Below are positions 22,493-30,400 of a stretch of DNA of 64,000 nucleotides, piece by piece (within the stretch, counting starts at the first letter, position 1; every line of letters begins with the position of its first letter). The notes beneath the pieces are model-generated. The model had not been told where the DNA came from, made no database searches, and saw only the letters and a program-made list of their open reading frames with translations. Position numbers and translations under genes: made by a program. Source of the stretch: Variovorax sp. IB41. Its GTDB lineage: Bacteria > Pseudomonadota > Gammaproteobacteria > Burkholderiales > Burkholderiaceae_C. The stretch is from positions 1 through 64,000 of the forward strand of contig NZ_JAEFCB010000018.1 in assembly GCF_016405905.1 (NCBI RefSeq). The letters run 5' to 3'.

Positions 22493-23599
22493 CTACGCCT
22501 TTTGGGCAAATTGCCAGGCCATCTCGGCCATCGGTCTTGCGCCGCGTGCTGACGCCACGGCTTGCTCGCTCGATGCGGTACCGGCCTCGACCCGCTTCGC
22601 AATGCCCTGCAGGATCGCGGCCATGCGGAACAGGTTGTAGGCCTGATAGAAATTCCAGTCGGGCGCCAGCGCTTCGGGCGTGCTGATGCGCGTGCGCTCG
22701 CAATAGCGGCGGATGTATTCGCTCTCGGTGGGAATGCCCAGCGCCGCGACGTCCACGCCGCCGATGCCGCGGCCGGTGGTGGGCGGCATGTGCCAGGACA
22801 TGCAGTGGTAGCTGAAGTCCGCCAGCGGATGGCCCAGCGTGGAGAGCTCCCAGTCGAGCACCGCGATGATCCGCGGCTCGGTGGCGTGGAACATCACGTT
22901 GTCCAGGCGGTAGTCGCCATGGACGATCGAAACCTTGCTCTCGTCGCGCGCGCTCGCCGGCATGTGGGCGGGAAACCAGTCGATCAGGCGCTCCATGGCC
23001 TCGATCGGCTGCGACAGTTCACCCGCGCCATCGGTCGATGCCTTGTACTGCTTGCTCCAGCGCCCGATCTGGCGCTCGAAGTAGTTGCCGGGCTTGCCGT
23101 AGTCGGCCAGGCCTCGCGCCGCGAAGTCGACCGTGTGCAGCGCCGCGATGACGCGGTTCATCTCGTCGTAGTAGGCCGCGCGTTCGGCGTTGCTGAAGCC
23201 GGGCAGAGACTGGTCCCAAAGGACGCGGCCCTGCATGAACTCCATCACGTAGAAGGCGCGGCCGATGACCGATTCGTCCTCGCAGAGGCAATGCATGCGC
23301 GGCACGGGCACGTCGGTGCCTTGGAGGCCACTCATGACCTTGAACTCGCGCTCCACCGCATGCGCGGAGGGCAAGAGCTTGGCGACCGGGCCGGGCTTGG
23401 CGCGCATCACGTAGCTCTGCGACGGCGTGACGAGCTTGTAGGTCGGGTTCGACTGGCCGCCCTTGAACATCTCGACCTCGAGCGGCCCCTTGAAGCCTTC
23501 GAGGTTCTTCTCGAGCCAGGCTGAGAGCACCTCGATGTCGAAGGCGTGCTGCTGCGACACCGCACGGGTGCCGACGAAGTTGGAGAAGTCCTGGCTCAT
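22493..23599 (-). CDS. APH-like phosphotransferase (ACAD10/11 kinase half, LvaA-like)
   Basis: A protein-kinase-like phosphotransferase of 368 residues. It carries GGQSNPTYKL near residue 45 in the nucleotide loop, the Brenner motif HGDYRLDN with His227 and Asp229, and the metal-binding VLDWELSTLGHPLADF. This subfamily corresponds to the kinase domain of ACAD10/11, and to LvaA of Pseudomonas putida, which phosphorylates 4-hydroxyacyl-CoA. The acyl-CoA dehydrogenase partner is directly downstream. Antibiotic resistance is unlikely given the context. The start ATG is one base from the regulator's stop. Confidence 0.87.
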   Translation of the reverse strand: MSQDFSNFVGTRAVSQQHAFDIEVLSAWLEKNLEGFKGPLEVEMFKGGQSNPTYKLVTPSQSYVMRAKPGPVAKLLPSAHAVEREFKVMSGLQGTDVPVPRMHCLCEDESVIGRAFYVMEFMQGRVLWDQSLPGFSNAERAAYYDEMNRVIAALHTVDFAARGLADYGKPGNYFERQIGRWSKQYKASTDGAGELSQPIEAMERLIDWFPAHMPASARDESKVSIVHGDYRLDNVMFHATEPRIIAVLDWELSTLGHPLADFSYHCMSWHMPPTTGRGIGGVDVAALGIPTESEYIRRYCERTRISTPEALAPDWNFYQAYNLFRMAAILQGIAKRVEAGTASSEQAVASARGARPMAEMAWQFAQKA

Positions 23600-23600
23600 G

Positions 23601-24320
23601 TCAGATATCCGCTTCCGAGACGCGCATGAGTGCGGCGCGATCCAGCACCACAAGGCCGCCCGGCTCGATCCGGATGGTGCCCTCGCGTTCCATGGTCTTG
23701 AGTTCCTGGTTGACCCGCTGGCGCGATGCGCCCAGCAGCTGCGCCAGTTCTTCCTGCGCCAGTTGCAGGCCGATGCGCATCTGGCTGCCGTCGTCCAGGT
23801 TGGGCACGCCGTAGCTGCGCACGAGGTGAATCAGTTGCTTGGCAAGCCGTGCGCGCAAGGGCAGGGTGTTGAGGTCTTCCACCAGCCCGAAGAGCGTGCG
23901 GATGCGGCGCGCCTGCAGCCGCATCAGCGCCTCGTACAGCTCCACGTGCGAATTGAGGATTTTCTGGAAGTCGGCCCGCGCCACGCAAAGAATGGTGCTG
24001 TCCCCATGCGCATAGGCGTCGTGCGTGCGCCGGTCCCCGTCGAACATCGCCACGTCGCCGAACCAGATGCCCGGCTCCACGTAGGTCAGCGTCACCTGCT
24101 TGCCCGAGACGGCCGTCGAGCTGACCCGCACCGCGCCCTTGGCGCAGGCAATCCAGTGTTCGGGTGGGTCGCCGCGTGCGGCGATCAGGTCGCCGTCCTT
24201 GTAGCGTTTGACGAAAGCGCATCGGAGGATGTCGTGCCGTAGCGATGGAGATAGGGAAGAAAACCAGCGACCACTGTTGATCGCTTCACGTTCTTCGATG
24301 GTAAGAATGGGGTCGTCCAT
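23601..24320 (-). CDS. Crp/Fnr-family transcriptional regulator
   Basis: The 239-residue protein has an N-terminal cyclic-nucleotide-binding-like beta-barrel (about residues 30-140, with YKDGDLIAARGDPPEHWI and GIWFGDVAMFDGDRRTHDA) and a C-terminal winged helix. Its recognition region is AQEELAQLLGASRQRVNQEL. The Fnr N-terminal cysteine cluster is absent, so an iron-sulfur oxygen sensor is unlikely; the effector is unknown. The frame extends upstream to 24443, but the ATG at 24320 gives the family N-terminus. It sits inside the acyl-CoA gene run and may regulate it. Confidence 0.88.
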   Translation of the reverse strand: MDDPILTIEEREAINSGRWFSSLSPSLRHDILRCAFVKRYKDGDLIAARGDPPEHWIACAKGAVRVSSTAVSGKQVTLTYVEPGIWFGDVAMFDGDRRTHDAYAHGDSTILCVARADFQKILNSHVELYEALMRLQARRIRTLFGLVEDLNTLPLRARLAKQLIHLVRSYGVPNLDDGSQMRIGLQLAQEELAQLLGASRQRVNQELKTMEREGTIRIEPGGLVVLDRAALMRVSEADI

Positions 24321-24381
24321 TGGTCTGTCCTCTCGGCGACTGAAAAGCTGGGGGGTGTCACGGGAGCGACGCCGGAAGGCG

Positions 24382-25161
24382 CTACTCGTACTGCGGCGGT
24401 TTCTTGTCGAGGAACGCGGCGATGCCGATGCCCGCGTTCGCATGGTGCAGGTTGCGCACGAAATGGTCGCGCTCCTGCGACAGCTGCGCGGCCAGCGTGG
24501 CGCCGCGTGCTTCGCTCAGCAGTTCCTTGATGCTGGCCAGCGAGTTGGGCGCGCGGGCGTTGAGCTTCTTCGCCAGCGCCAGGGCGCCCGCGAGCGCCTG
24601 CCCGTTCTCGGTGAGCTCGTTCACGAGACCTGCCGCATGCAGGCGCGGCGCGTCGATGCGCTCGCCGTTCATGAGCCATTCGCTGGCCAGCTGGCGCGGC
24701 AGCTGCTGCCCGAGGTGCCAGCTCAGGCCCCCGTCGGGCGACAGTGCCACGTTGCTGTACGAGGCCGCGAACACCGCGTCGCGCGCCGCCACCACGAAGT
24801 CGCAGGCGAGAGCGAGCGAAAAGCCCGCGCCGGCCGCGGCGCCTTCGACGGCCGCGATGATCGGCTTGGGGAAAGTACGGATCGAATCGATCCAGTTGTG
24901 CAGGCCCTCGATGCTCTCGGCCTGCACCGAGCGGTCGAGTTCGCGGTTGGCCAGGAGGCGCTGCAGCGAGCCGCCGGCGCAGAACCACGCGCCTTCGCCC
25001 ACGATGACGACGCTGCGGATCTCCGCGCTGCTCTCGGCGCCGTTGAGCGCCTCGATGCCCGCGGCGTAGATCTCGGGGCCCAGGGCGTTGCGCTGGGTGG
25101 GGTTGGCGATCGTCAGCACCATGGTGCTGCCTTCGCTGGTGCTCTTGAGTTCGGCGGTCAT
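24382..25161 (-). CDS. Enoyl-CoA hydratase/isomerase family protein
   Basis: A crotonase-fold protein of 259 residues. The first oxyanion-hole block is GEGAWFCAGGSLQRLL and the second is AAVEGAAAGAGFSLALACDF, with the C-terminal helix ending FLDKKPPQYE. The aspartate often found in AGGD is replaced by serine, but that position varies with activity. The position of a general-base glutamate is not clear by eye, so hydratase versus isomerase is open. The start is the ATG at 25161. The gene lies 35 bases after the 3-hydroxyacyl-CoA dehydrogenase gene and 61 before the regulator. Confidence 0.88.
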   Translation of the reverse strand: MTAELKSTSEGSTMVLTIANPTQRNALGPEIYAAGIEALNGAESSAEIRSVVIVGEGAWFCAGGSLQRLLANRELDRSVQAESIEGLHNWIDSIRTFPKPIIAAVEGAAAGAGFSLALACDFVVAARDAVFAASYSNVALSPDGGLSWHLGQQLPRQLASEWLMNGERIDAPRLHAAGLVNELTENGQALAGALALAKKLNARAPNSLASIKELLSEARGATLAAQLSQERDHFVRNLHHANAGIGIAAFLDKKPPQYE

Positions 25162-25196
25162 CGCTGTTTCGCGTTTCCAGTCGGTTGGTTGTCTGT

Positions 25197-26717
25197 TTAT
25201 TCTTCTTCGTGCAGGAGGCTCAGGCCCAGCGCGCCGCGACGGCGCAGCCACGGGCTCGGGCGATAGCGCGGGTCGCCGTAGACGGTCTGCAGGTTGAACA
25301 GCACCTCCAGCATGTTGGTCGGGCCGTAGAGGTTGCCCATCGCGAGCGGGCCGCGCGGGTAGCCCAGGCCCAGCTGCACCGCCGTCTCCAGGTCGGCCGG
25401 GGAACACACGCGCTGCTGGCACATGTCGGTGGCGATGTTGACGATGGTGCCGATCACGCGCTGCGTGACGAAGCCGCCGCTGTCGCGGATCACGCTCACC
25501 GCCTTGCCGTCGCGCGCGAAGAGGGCGTGCGCGGCATCGCGGATGTCGCGGCGCGTGGCCGGGTTGGTGGCGAGCACGCGGCGCTTGGTGGCGGCGTCGT
25601 CGATCAGCATGTCGATGCCGACGGTGCGCGTGGCGTCCAGGCGCTCCACAGCCGCGACGGTGGTCACGTCGAAGCCCAGCGGGGCCACGAGGATCAGCGA
25701 ATGCGGCGCGGCGGTGGCGCCGCTGTCGATCTGCGCGCCCAGGGTGTTGACGAGGCGCAGCAACTCGGCGCGGCGCGCGGCGCGCGGCGAGACCCAGACC
25801 GAGGGCGTGCCGTCGACCACGGGCGCGGGAGCCTCGGGCGTCTGCTGCATCACGCCGTCGGTGTAGCGGTAGAAGCCTTCGTTGGTCTTGCGGCCGAGCG
25901 CGCCGGCTGCCAGGCGCTGCGCGGTGATCACGCTCGGGCGGAAGCGCGGCTCCTCGAAGTACTGGTGGTAGATCGACTCCATCACCGGGTGCGACACGTC
26001 GAGCGCCGTCAGGTCCAGCAGCTCGAACGGGCCGAGGCGAAAGCCCGCCTGGTCCTTCAGGATGCGGTCGATCGTCACGAAATCGGTCACGCCTTCGCCC
26101 ACGATGCGCAGCGCCTCGGTGCCGTAGCCGCGGCCCGCGTGGTTGACGATGAAGCCGGGCGTGTCCTGCGCCTGCACCGCGCTGTGGCCCATCTGCACCG
26201 CGTAGCCGGCCAGCTGCTTGCAGACCTCGGGCGCAGTCTTGAAGCCCGCCACCACCTCGACCACCTTCATGAGCGGCACGGGGTTGAAGAAGTGAAAGCC
26301 CGCAAAGCGCTCCGGATGCGCGAGCCCGGCCGCGATGGCCGTCACCGAGAGCGACGAGGTGTTGGTGACCAGCGTGGCCGTCGGGGCCACCACGGTCTCG
26401 ATTTCACGGAAGAGCTTGCGCTTGACCTCGAGGTCTTCGATCACCGCCTCGATCACGAGGTCGCAGCCGGCGAGCGCCTGGATCGAATCGACGGCCTGCA
26501 CGCGCGCGATCTGCGCATCGCGGGCCGCGGCGTCGAGCTTGCCCTTTTCGTGCAGCTTGTTCCATTGGGCGACGAGGGCTTCGCGTCCGCGCTCGGCGGC
26601 GCCTGCAAAGCTGTCGAGAAGCAGCACTTCGCTGCCGGCCTGCGCGGCGATCTGCGCGATCCCGCGACCCATGGCGCCGGCACCGATGAGCCCGATCCTT
26701 TTGTAGTTCACTGTCAT
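25197..26717 (-). CDS. 3-hydroxyacyl-CoA dehydrogenase (PaaH-like)
   Basis: Oxidises 3-hydroxyacyl-CoA to 3-oxoacyl-CoA with NAD. The 506-residue protein has the Rossmann opening RIGLIGAGAMGRGIAQ, the signature FHFFNPVPLMKVVEVV, DTPGFIVNHAGRGYGTEAL, and two copies of the C-terminal helical domain (the second near GGFVTQRVIGTIVNIATDM). The duplicated form and the length match phenylacetate-type PaaH enzymes, although no other paa gene is here. The ATG at 26717 precedes the conserved N-terminus. It is the first gene of the acyl-CoA run. Confidence 0.93.
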   Translation of the reverse strand: MTVNYKRIGLIGAGAMGRGIAQIAAQAGSEVLLLDSFAGAAERGREALVAQWNKLHEKGKLDAAARDAQIARVQAVDSIQALAGCDLVIEAVIEDLEVKRKLFREIETVVAPTATLVTNTSSLSVTAIAAGLAHPERFAGFHFFNPVPLMKVVEVVAGFKTAPEVCKQLAGYAVQMGHSAVQAQDTPGFIVNHAGRGYGTEALRIVGEGVTDFVTIDRILKDQAGFRLGPFELLDLTALDVSHPVMESIYHQYFEEPRFRPSVITAQRLAAGALGRKTNEGFYRYTDGVMQQTPEAPAPVVDGTPSVWVSPRAARRAELLRLVNTLGAQIDSGATAAPHSLILVAPLGFDVTTVAAVERLDATRTVGIDMLIDDAATKRRVLATNPATRRDIRDAAHALFARDGKAVSVIRDSGGFVTQRVIGTIVNIATDMCQQRVCSPADLETAVQLGLGYPRGPLAMGNLYGPTNMLEVLFNLQTVYGDPRYRPSPWLRRRGALGLSLLHEEE

Positions 26718-26871
26718 TTGATGAAGATTTTCGCTGGTTGAGTGGTATGGGGGCCTGACGCGCAGGTGCTGGCCGAGAGCGGCTGGCGGGCGGCTGGCGA
26801 GCGTCGGCAGCCTCCGATTTTGCAATCCCGCGCGGGCGATGCGTCCCGGGTCTTACGCGGGGCCGCTTTTT

Positions 26872-28028
26872 TCAGGCCGGACGACGGCTGCGGTCGATGG
26901 CCACGCTCAGGCCGATGGCCAGCAACAGCAGCGCGAGGCCGACCCGGCTCATCCACGGCGCCGCATCGTTCGCGAGCAGCCAGCCGCCGAGCCCCGCGCC
27001 GACGGCTGGCCGATGTAGATGCCCGAGCTATTGAGCGCCACGGAGCCCGGCGCGAGCGCGGGCGCGAGGCCCACCAGCCGCGCCTGCTGGGCCGAGTTGG
27101 TGGCGAAGCAGCCCAGGCCCCAGGGCACGATCACCACGGCCAGCCAGGCGAGCGTGCTCGCGAACGGCCACAGGAACAGGCTCAGCGCGATCAGCGAACT
27201 CGTCAGCAGCACCATGCGGCCGGCGCCCGCACGATCGATGAAGCGGCTGACCACCATGTTGCCGATCAGCCCGAAGGCGCCGAACAGCGCCCACATCAGG
27301 CTCAGCGTGTTGGCGTCCGCGCCGAAGCTCTGCTTGAGCACGGGGCCGAAATAGCTGAACAGCACGAACTGCCCTGAGCCCTGCAGCGCCGTGACCGAGA
27401 CGATGCCCATCAGCACCGGGCTGCGCAGCACGCGCGACCACGCCGCGGCCGTGAGCGCGGCGGGGCGGATGCCGGTGGGCAGCGTGAGCCAGATCGACGC
27501 CGCACTCACGATGCTGAGCATCGAGATGGCCATGAAGGCCATGCGCCAGCCGAGGTGGCCGCCGATCAGCGCACCGATGGGCAGGCCCAGCACCGAGGCC
27601 ATCGACCAGCCGAGGAAGACGAAGGTGACGGCGCGCCCGCGATGTTCCGGCGGCACCAGCATGCCGGCGCAGGCCGCGGCTTGCGGCGTGAAGATCGCGG
27701 GTGCGATCACCGTGAGCATGCGCACCGGCAGCAGGGTGCCGAAGCTCGGCATGAGCGTGCAGAGGGCGTGTCCGGCGGCGTACCAGAGGAGCGTGAGGGC
27801 CAGGAGCTGGCGGCGGTCCCAGCCCGCGACGAGGGCGGCCAGGAGCGGTGCGCCGAGGCACATCACGATCGCTGCCGCGGTGATCAGCTGGCCCGCCGTC
27901 GCAGCGGTGACGGAAAGCGAGGCGCTGATTTCGTTGAGCGTGCCGGGCACCACCATCACGCCCGTGCCGATCACGAAATTGCCGGCCAGCAGCGCCCAGA
28001 GCGCGCCCCGGGGCGCTGGCCGGCTCAT
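26872..28028 (-). pseudogene. MFS transporter with a 3' frameshift
   Basis: A major facilitator superfamily protein with hydrophobic segments throughout and the GWRMAFMAISML motif after segment 5; substrate unknown, possibly an aromatic compound or drug exporter of the AraJ/YdhP type. The unbroken frame (26949-28028) gives 359 residues ending in a polar tail, SARGSAAGCSRTMRRRG. Adding one base between 27006 and 27007 would instead continue GQAVGAGLGGWLLANDAAPW and another membrane segment, GLALLLLAIGLSVAIDR, to a stop at 26872. So the last segment is lost through a one-base deletion or a sequencing error. It begins four bases after the hydroxyacid dehydrogenase gene. Confidence 0.75.
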
Positions 28029-28032
28029 GGAA

Positions 28033-29040
28033 TCACCGGCGAACCTGCAAGGCGCCGGGATTCACGATGTTGGTGGGGTTGCCCTTGATGAAGCTCACGA
28101 CGTTGTCGAAAGCCTGGCCGAAGTAGCTCTCGTAGCTGTCCTGCTCCACGTAGCCGATGTGCGGTGTGCAGATGCAGTTTTCCAGGCGCAGCAGCGCGTG
28201 GCCTTGCAGCGGCGGCTCGCTCTCGAACACGTCGATGGCCGCGAGGCCCGGACGTCCGCGGTTGAGCGCGGCGAGCAGGGCATCGGCCTCGACCAGTTCG
28301 GCGCGGGAGGTGTTCACGAAGAGCGCCGTCGGCTTCATGCGCGACAGGTCTTCGAGCGTGACGAGGCCGTTGGTTTCCTCGTTGAGCCGCAGGTGCACCG
28401 AGAGCACGTCGGCCGCGGCGAAGAACTCGTGGCGGTTCTGCGCGACCTGGAAGCCGTCGGAGCGCGCCTTGGCGCAGCTCGCCTCGCGCCCCCAGATCAC
28501 CACCTGCATGCCGAAGGCCTGCCCGTAGCGCGCGACCAGCTGGCCAATGCGGCCATAGCCCCAGATGCAGAGCGTCTTGCCCTTGAGCACTGAGCCGAGG
28601 CCGAAATTGGGCGGCATCGAGGCCGACTTGAGGCCCGACTGCTGCCACGCCCCGTGCTTGAGGTTGCTGATGTACTGCGGCAGCCGGCGCATGGCCGCCA
28701 TGATCAGCGCCCAGGTGAGTTCGGCCGGCGCCTGCGGAGAGCCTGTGCCCTCGGCCACCGCCACGCCGCGCTCGGTGCAGGCATTGACGTCGATGTGGCC
28801 ACCGACGCGCCCGGTCTGCGAAATGAGCTTGAGCTTGGGCAGCTTCTCGATCAGCTGGCGCGAGATGTGGGTGCGCTCGCGAATCAGCACGATCACATCG
28901 GCGTCCTTCAGGCGAACCGACAGTTGCCCGATGCCCTTGACCGTGTTCGTATAGACCTTGGCCGCGTACGCGTCCAGCTTGGCGGCGCAGCGCAGCTTGC
29001 GCACGGCGTCCTGGTAATCGTCGAGGATCACAATGTTCAT
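28033..29040 (-). CDS. D-2-hydroxyacid dehydrogenase family protein
   Basis: An NAD(P)-dependent D-isomer-specific 2-hydroxyacid dehydrogenase of 335 residues, reducing a 2-oxoacid or the reverse. The Rossmann motif is LCIWGYGRIGQLVARYG. The catalytic arginine lies in NTSRAELVE, the glutamate in DVFESEPP and the histidine in CTPHIGYVE. The start is the ATG at 29040, giving MNIVILDDYQD; a longer frame to 29100 adds an unlikely extension. It is followed after four bases by the MFS gene, so the substrate might be one that transporter moves. Substrate is unknown. Confidence 0.9.
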   Translation of the reverse strand: MNIVILDDYQDAVRKLRCAAKLDAYAAKVYTNTVKGIGQLSVRLKDADVIVLIRERTHISRQLIEKLPKLKLISQTGRVGGHIDVNACTERGVAVAEGTGSPQAPAELTWALIMAAMRRLPQYISNLKHGAWQQSGLKSASMPPNFGLGSVLKGKTLCIWGYGRIGQLVARYGQAFGMQVVIWGREASCAKARSDGFQVAQNRHEFFAAADVLSVHLRLNEETNGLVTLEDLSRMKPTALFVNTSRAELVEADALLAALNRGRPGLAAIDVFESEPPLQGHALLRLENCICTPHIGYVEQDSYESYFGQAFDNVVSFIKGNPTNIVNPGALQVRR

Positions 29041-29139
29041 GGCGTGCCATTGTGCCTCGCAGCATTGGGATGTCGCGCCAGTGAACGTTTGGATACCCAC
29101 CCCGGGGTGCTTCTGGAGCGGTTCTCCCGGGGAAATGTC

Positions 29140-29505
29140 TCAGTGCAGACGGGTGGAGTGGGGCACCGAGCGCATGGTTTCCGCCGCTTCGAGCGCGGCC
29201 AGCCGGTCGAGCTCCGCGCAGACATCGGCCATGCGGCCCGAGATCACCATGCGGCTGCGGTCCTGGCTTTTTCCGTCGATCACGCGAACCACGCGCAGCG
29301 GGCGTGCCGGCGCTGTGGCGGTCGTCGTCGGTGCAGGCGCGCCTGCGGTGCGCGCGGTGCAGGCCGGGCGCACGGCCACGTAGCGCAGTCCGGCGGCGGT
29401 GTCGCCGCTGTCCCGGTGACGGGTGCGGCGGGCGGGCATCAAGCGGCTTGCAAGGGATTGCAGCGGCATCCAGAAATCAGCGATGGCGAGGAGGGCGATT
29501 CCCAT
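29140..29505 (-). CDS. Uncharacterised small protein downstream of lexA
   Basis: A 121-residue protein that I do not recognise as a named family. The N-terminus is weakly hydrophobic (MGIALLAIADFWMPL), followed by a basic, Ala/Thr-rich linker. The C-terminal part, from residue 70, looks structured: LRVVRVIDGKSQDRSRMVIS, then GRMADVCAELDRLAALEAAE. It is on the same strand as lexA, 138 bases downstream. The ATG at 29505 is supported by codon use only; whether the protein is exported is unclear. Confidence 0.6.
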   Translation of the reverse strand: MGIALLAIADFWMPLQSLASRLMPARRTRHRDSGDTAAGLRYVAVRPACTARTAGAPAPTTTATAPARPLRVVRVIDGKSQDRSRMVISGRMADVCAELDRLAALEAAETMRSVPHSTRLH

Positions 29506-29643
29506 GTGAACTCCAAAAAAGTCTGAGGTTGAACACAGGCAGGATTTCTTGAATCGGCCGCGACAGGGTGATGGCGACTTCGCGCCATACGCCCGCCACC
29601 TGTCGAGGCCGGATGGGTTGCTGCTGCAAGCAGGCCGCGAGGC

Positions 29644-30327
29644 CTACATCAGCATGGTGTTGCGGATGAGGCCGACCGCGAGGCCTTCGATTTCGAAGGG
29701 CTCGCCGGGCTGCACGATGATGGTCGGGTAGTCGGGGTTCTCGGCGTGCAGCTCAATGACCTGCTTGTTGCGCTTCAGGCGCTTGACGGTGACTTCATCG
29801 CCCAGGCGCGCGACAACGATCTGGCCGTTGCGCGCTTCCTTGGTGGCCTGCACGGCGAGCAGGTCGCCGTCCATGATGCCGGCGTCGCGCATCGACATGC
29901 CGCGCACCTTGAGCAGGTAGTCGGGCTGGCGCTGGAAGAGCGTGTTCTCGACGTAGTAGGTCTGGTCGACGTGCTCCTGCGCCAGGATGGGAGAGCCGGC
30001 CGCGACGCGACCGATGAGCGGGAGCGCCAGCTGCGCCATGCCGGGCAGCGACAGCGAGAACTGCCCGCCTTCGCGATGCCGCGTTTCGTTGAGCGAACGC
30101 AGCGCGTCGCCCTTGAGGCGAATGCCGCGGGAGGTGCCGCTGACAAGTTCGATGACGCCCTTGCGTGCCAGCGCCTGCAGGTGCTCTTCGGCGGCGTTGG
30201 CCGACTTGAACCCCAGCTCGTTGGCGATTTCGGCGCGCGTGGGCGGCGCACCGGTGCGCGCGATGGCGCTCTGGATCAAGTCGAGGATCTGCTGCTGGCG
30301 GGCGGTAAGCTTCACGGCGAACTGCAT
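29644..30327 (-). CDS. lexA: SOS repressor LexA
   Basis: LexA represses DNA-damage genes and cleaves itself when stimulated by RecA filaments. The 227-residue protein has an N-terminal winged helix (TARQQQILDLIQSAIARTG, with recognition region TRAEIANELGFKSANAAEEH), an Ala110-Gly111 scissile bond in RVAAGSP, and the catalytic dyad Ser145 (RGMSMRDAG) and Lys182 (EVTVKRLK). The Ser-Lys spacing of 37 equals that of E. coli. The longer linker makes it 25 residues longer than E. coli LexA. A box-like site lies about 40 bases upstream. Confidence 0.96.
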   Translation of the reverse strand: MQFAVKLTARQQQILDLIQSAIARTGAPPTRAEIANELGFKSANAAEEHLQALARKGVIELVSGTSRGIRLKGDALRSLNETRHREGGQFSLSLPGMAQLALPLIGRVAAGSPILAQEHVDQTYYVENTLFQRQPDYLLKVRGMSMRDAGIMDGDLLAVQATKEARNGQIVVARLGDEVTVKRLKRNKQVIELHAENPDYPTIIVQPGEPFEIEGLAVGLIRNTMLM

Positions 30328-30364
30328 ATGTGGTTCCTTGCGGCACTGGCTAGATATCCAGTAC

Positions 30365-30380
30365 CTGTATTTTTAACCAG
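30365..30380. promoter_or_regulatory. Candidate LexA box between lexA and the asparaginase gene
   Basis: CTGT, eight bases (ATTTTTAA), then CCAG. This matches the CTGT-N8-ACAG consensus at seven of eight fixed positions and has the AT-rich centre typical of SOS boxes. It lies in the 73-base divergent gap between lexA and the asparaginase gene, so lexA autoregulation is the likely role, and the asparaginase promoter could also be affected. Confidence 0.55.
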
Positions 30381-30400
30381 TTTTTGGAAGTTGACAAGTC

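Noticed and set aside
22493..23599. Aminoglycoside resistance gene
   Set aside because: The kinase motifs are shared, but the ACAD partner and the acyl-CoA context point to metabolic substrates.
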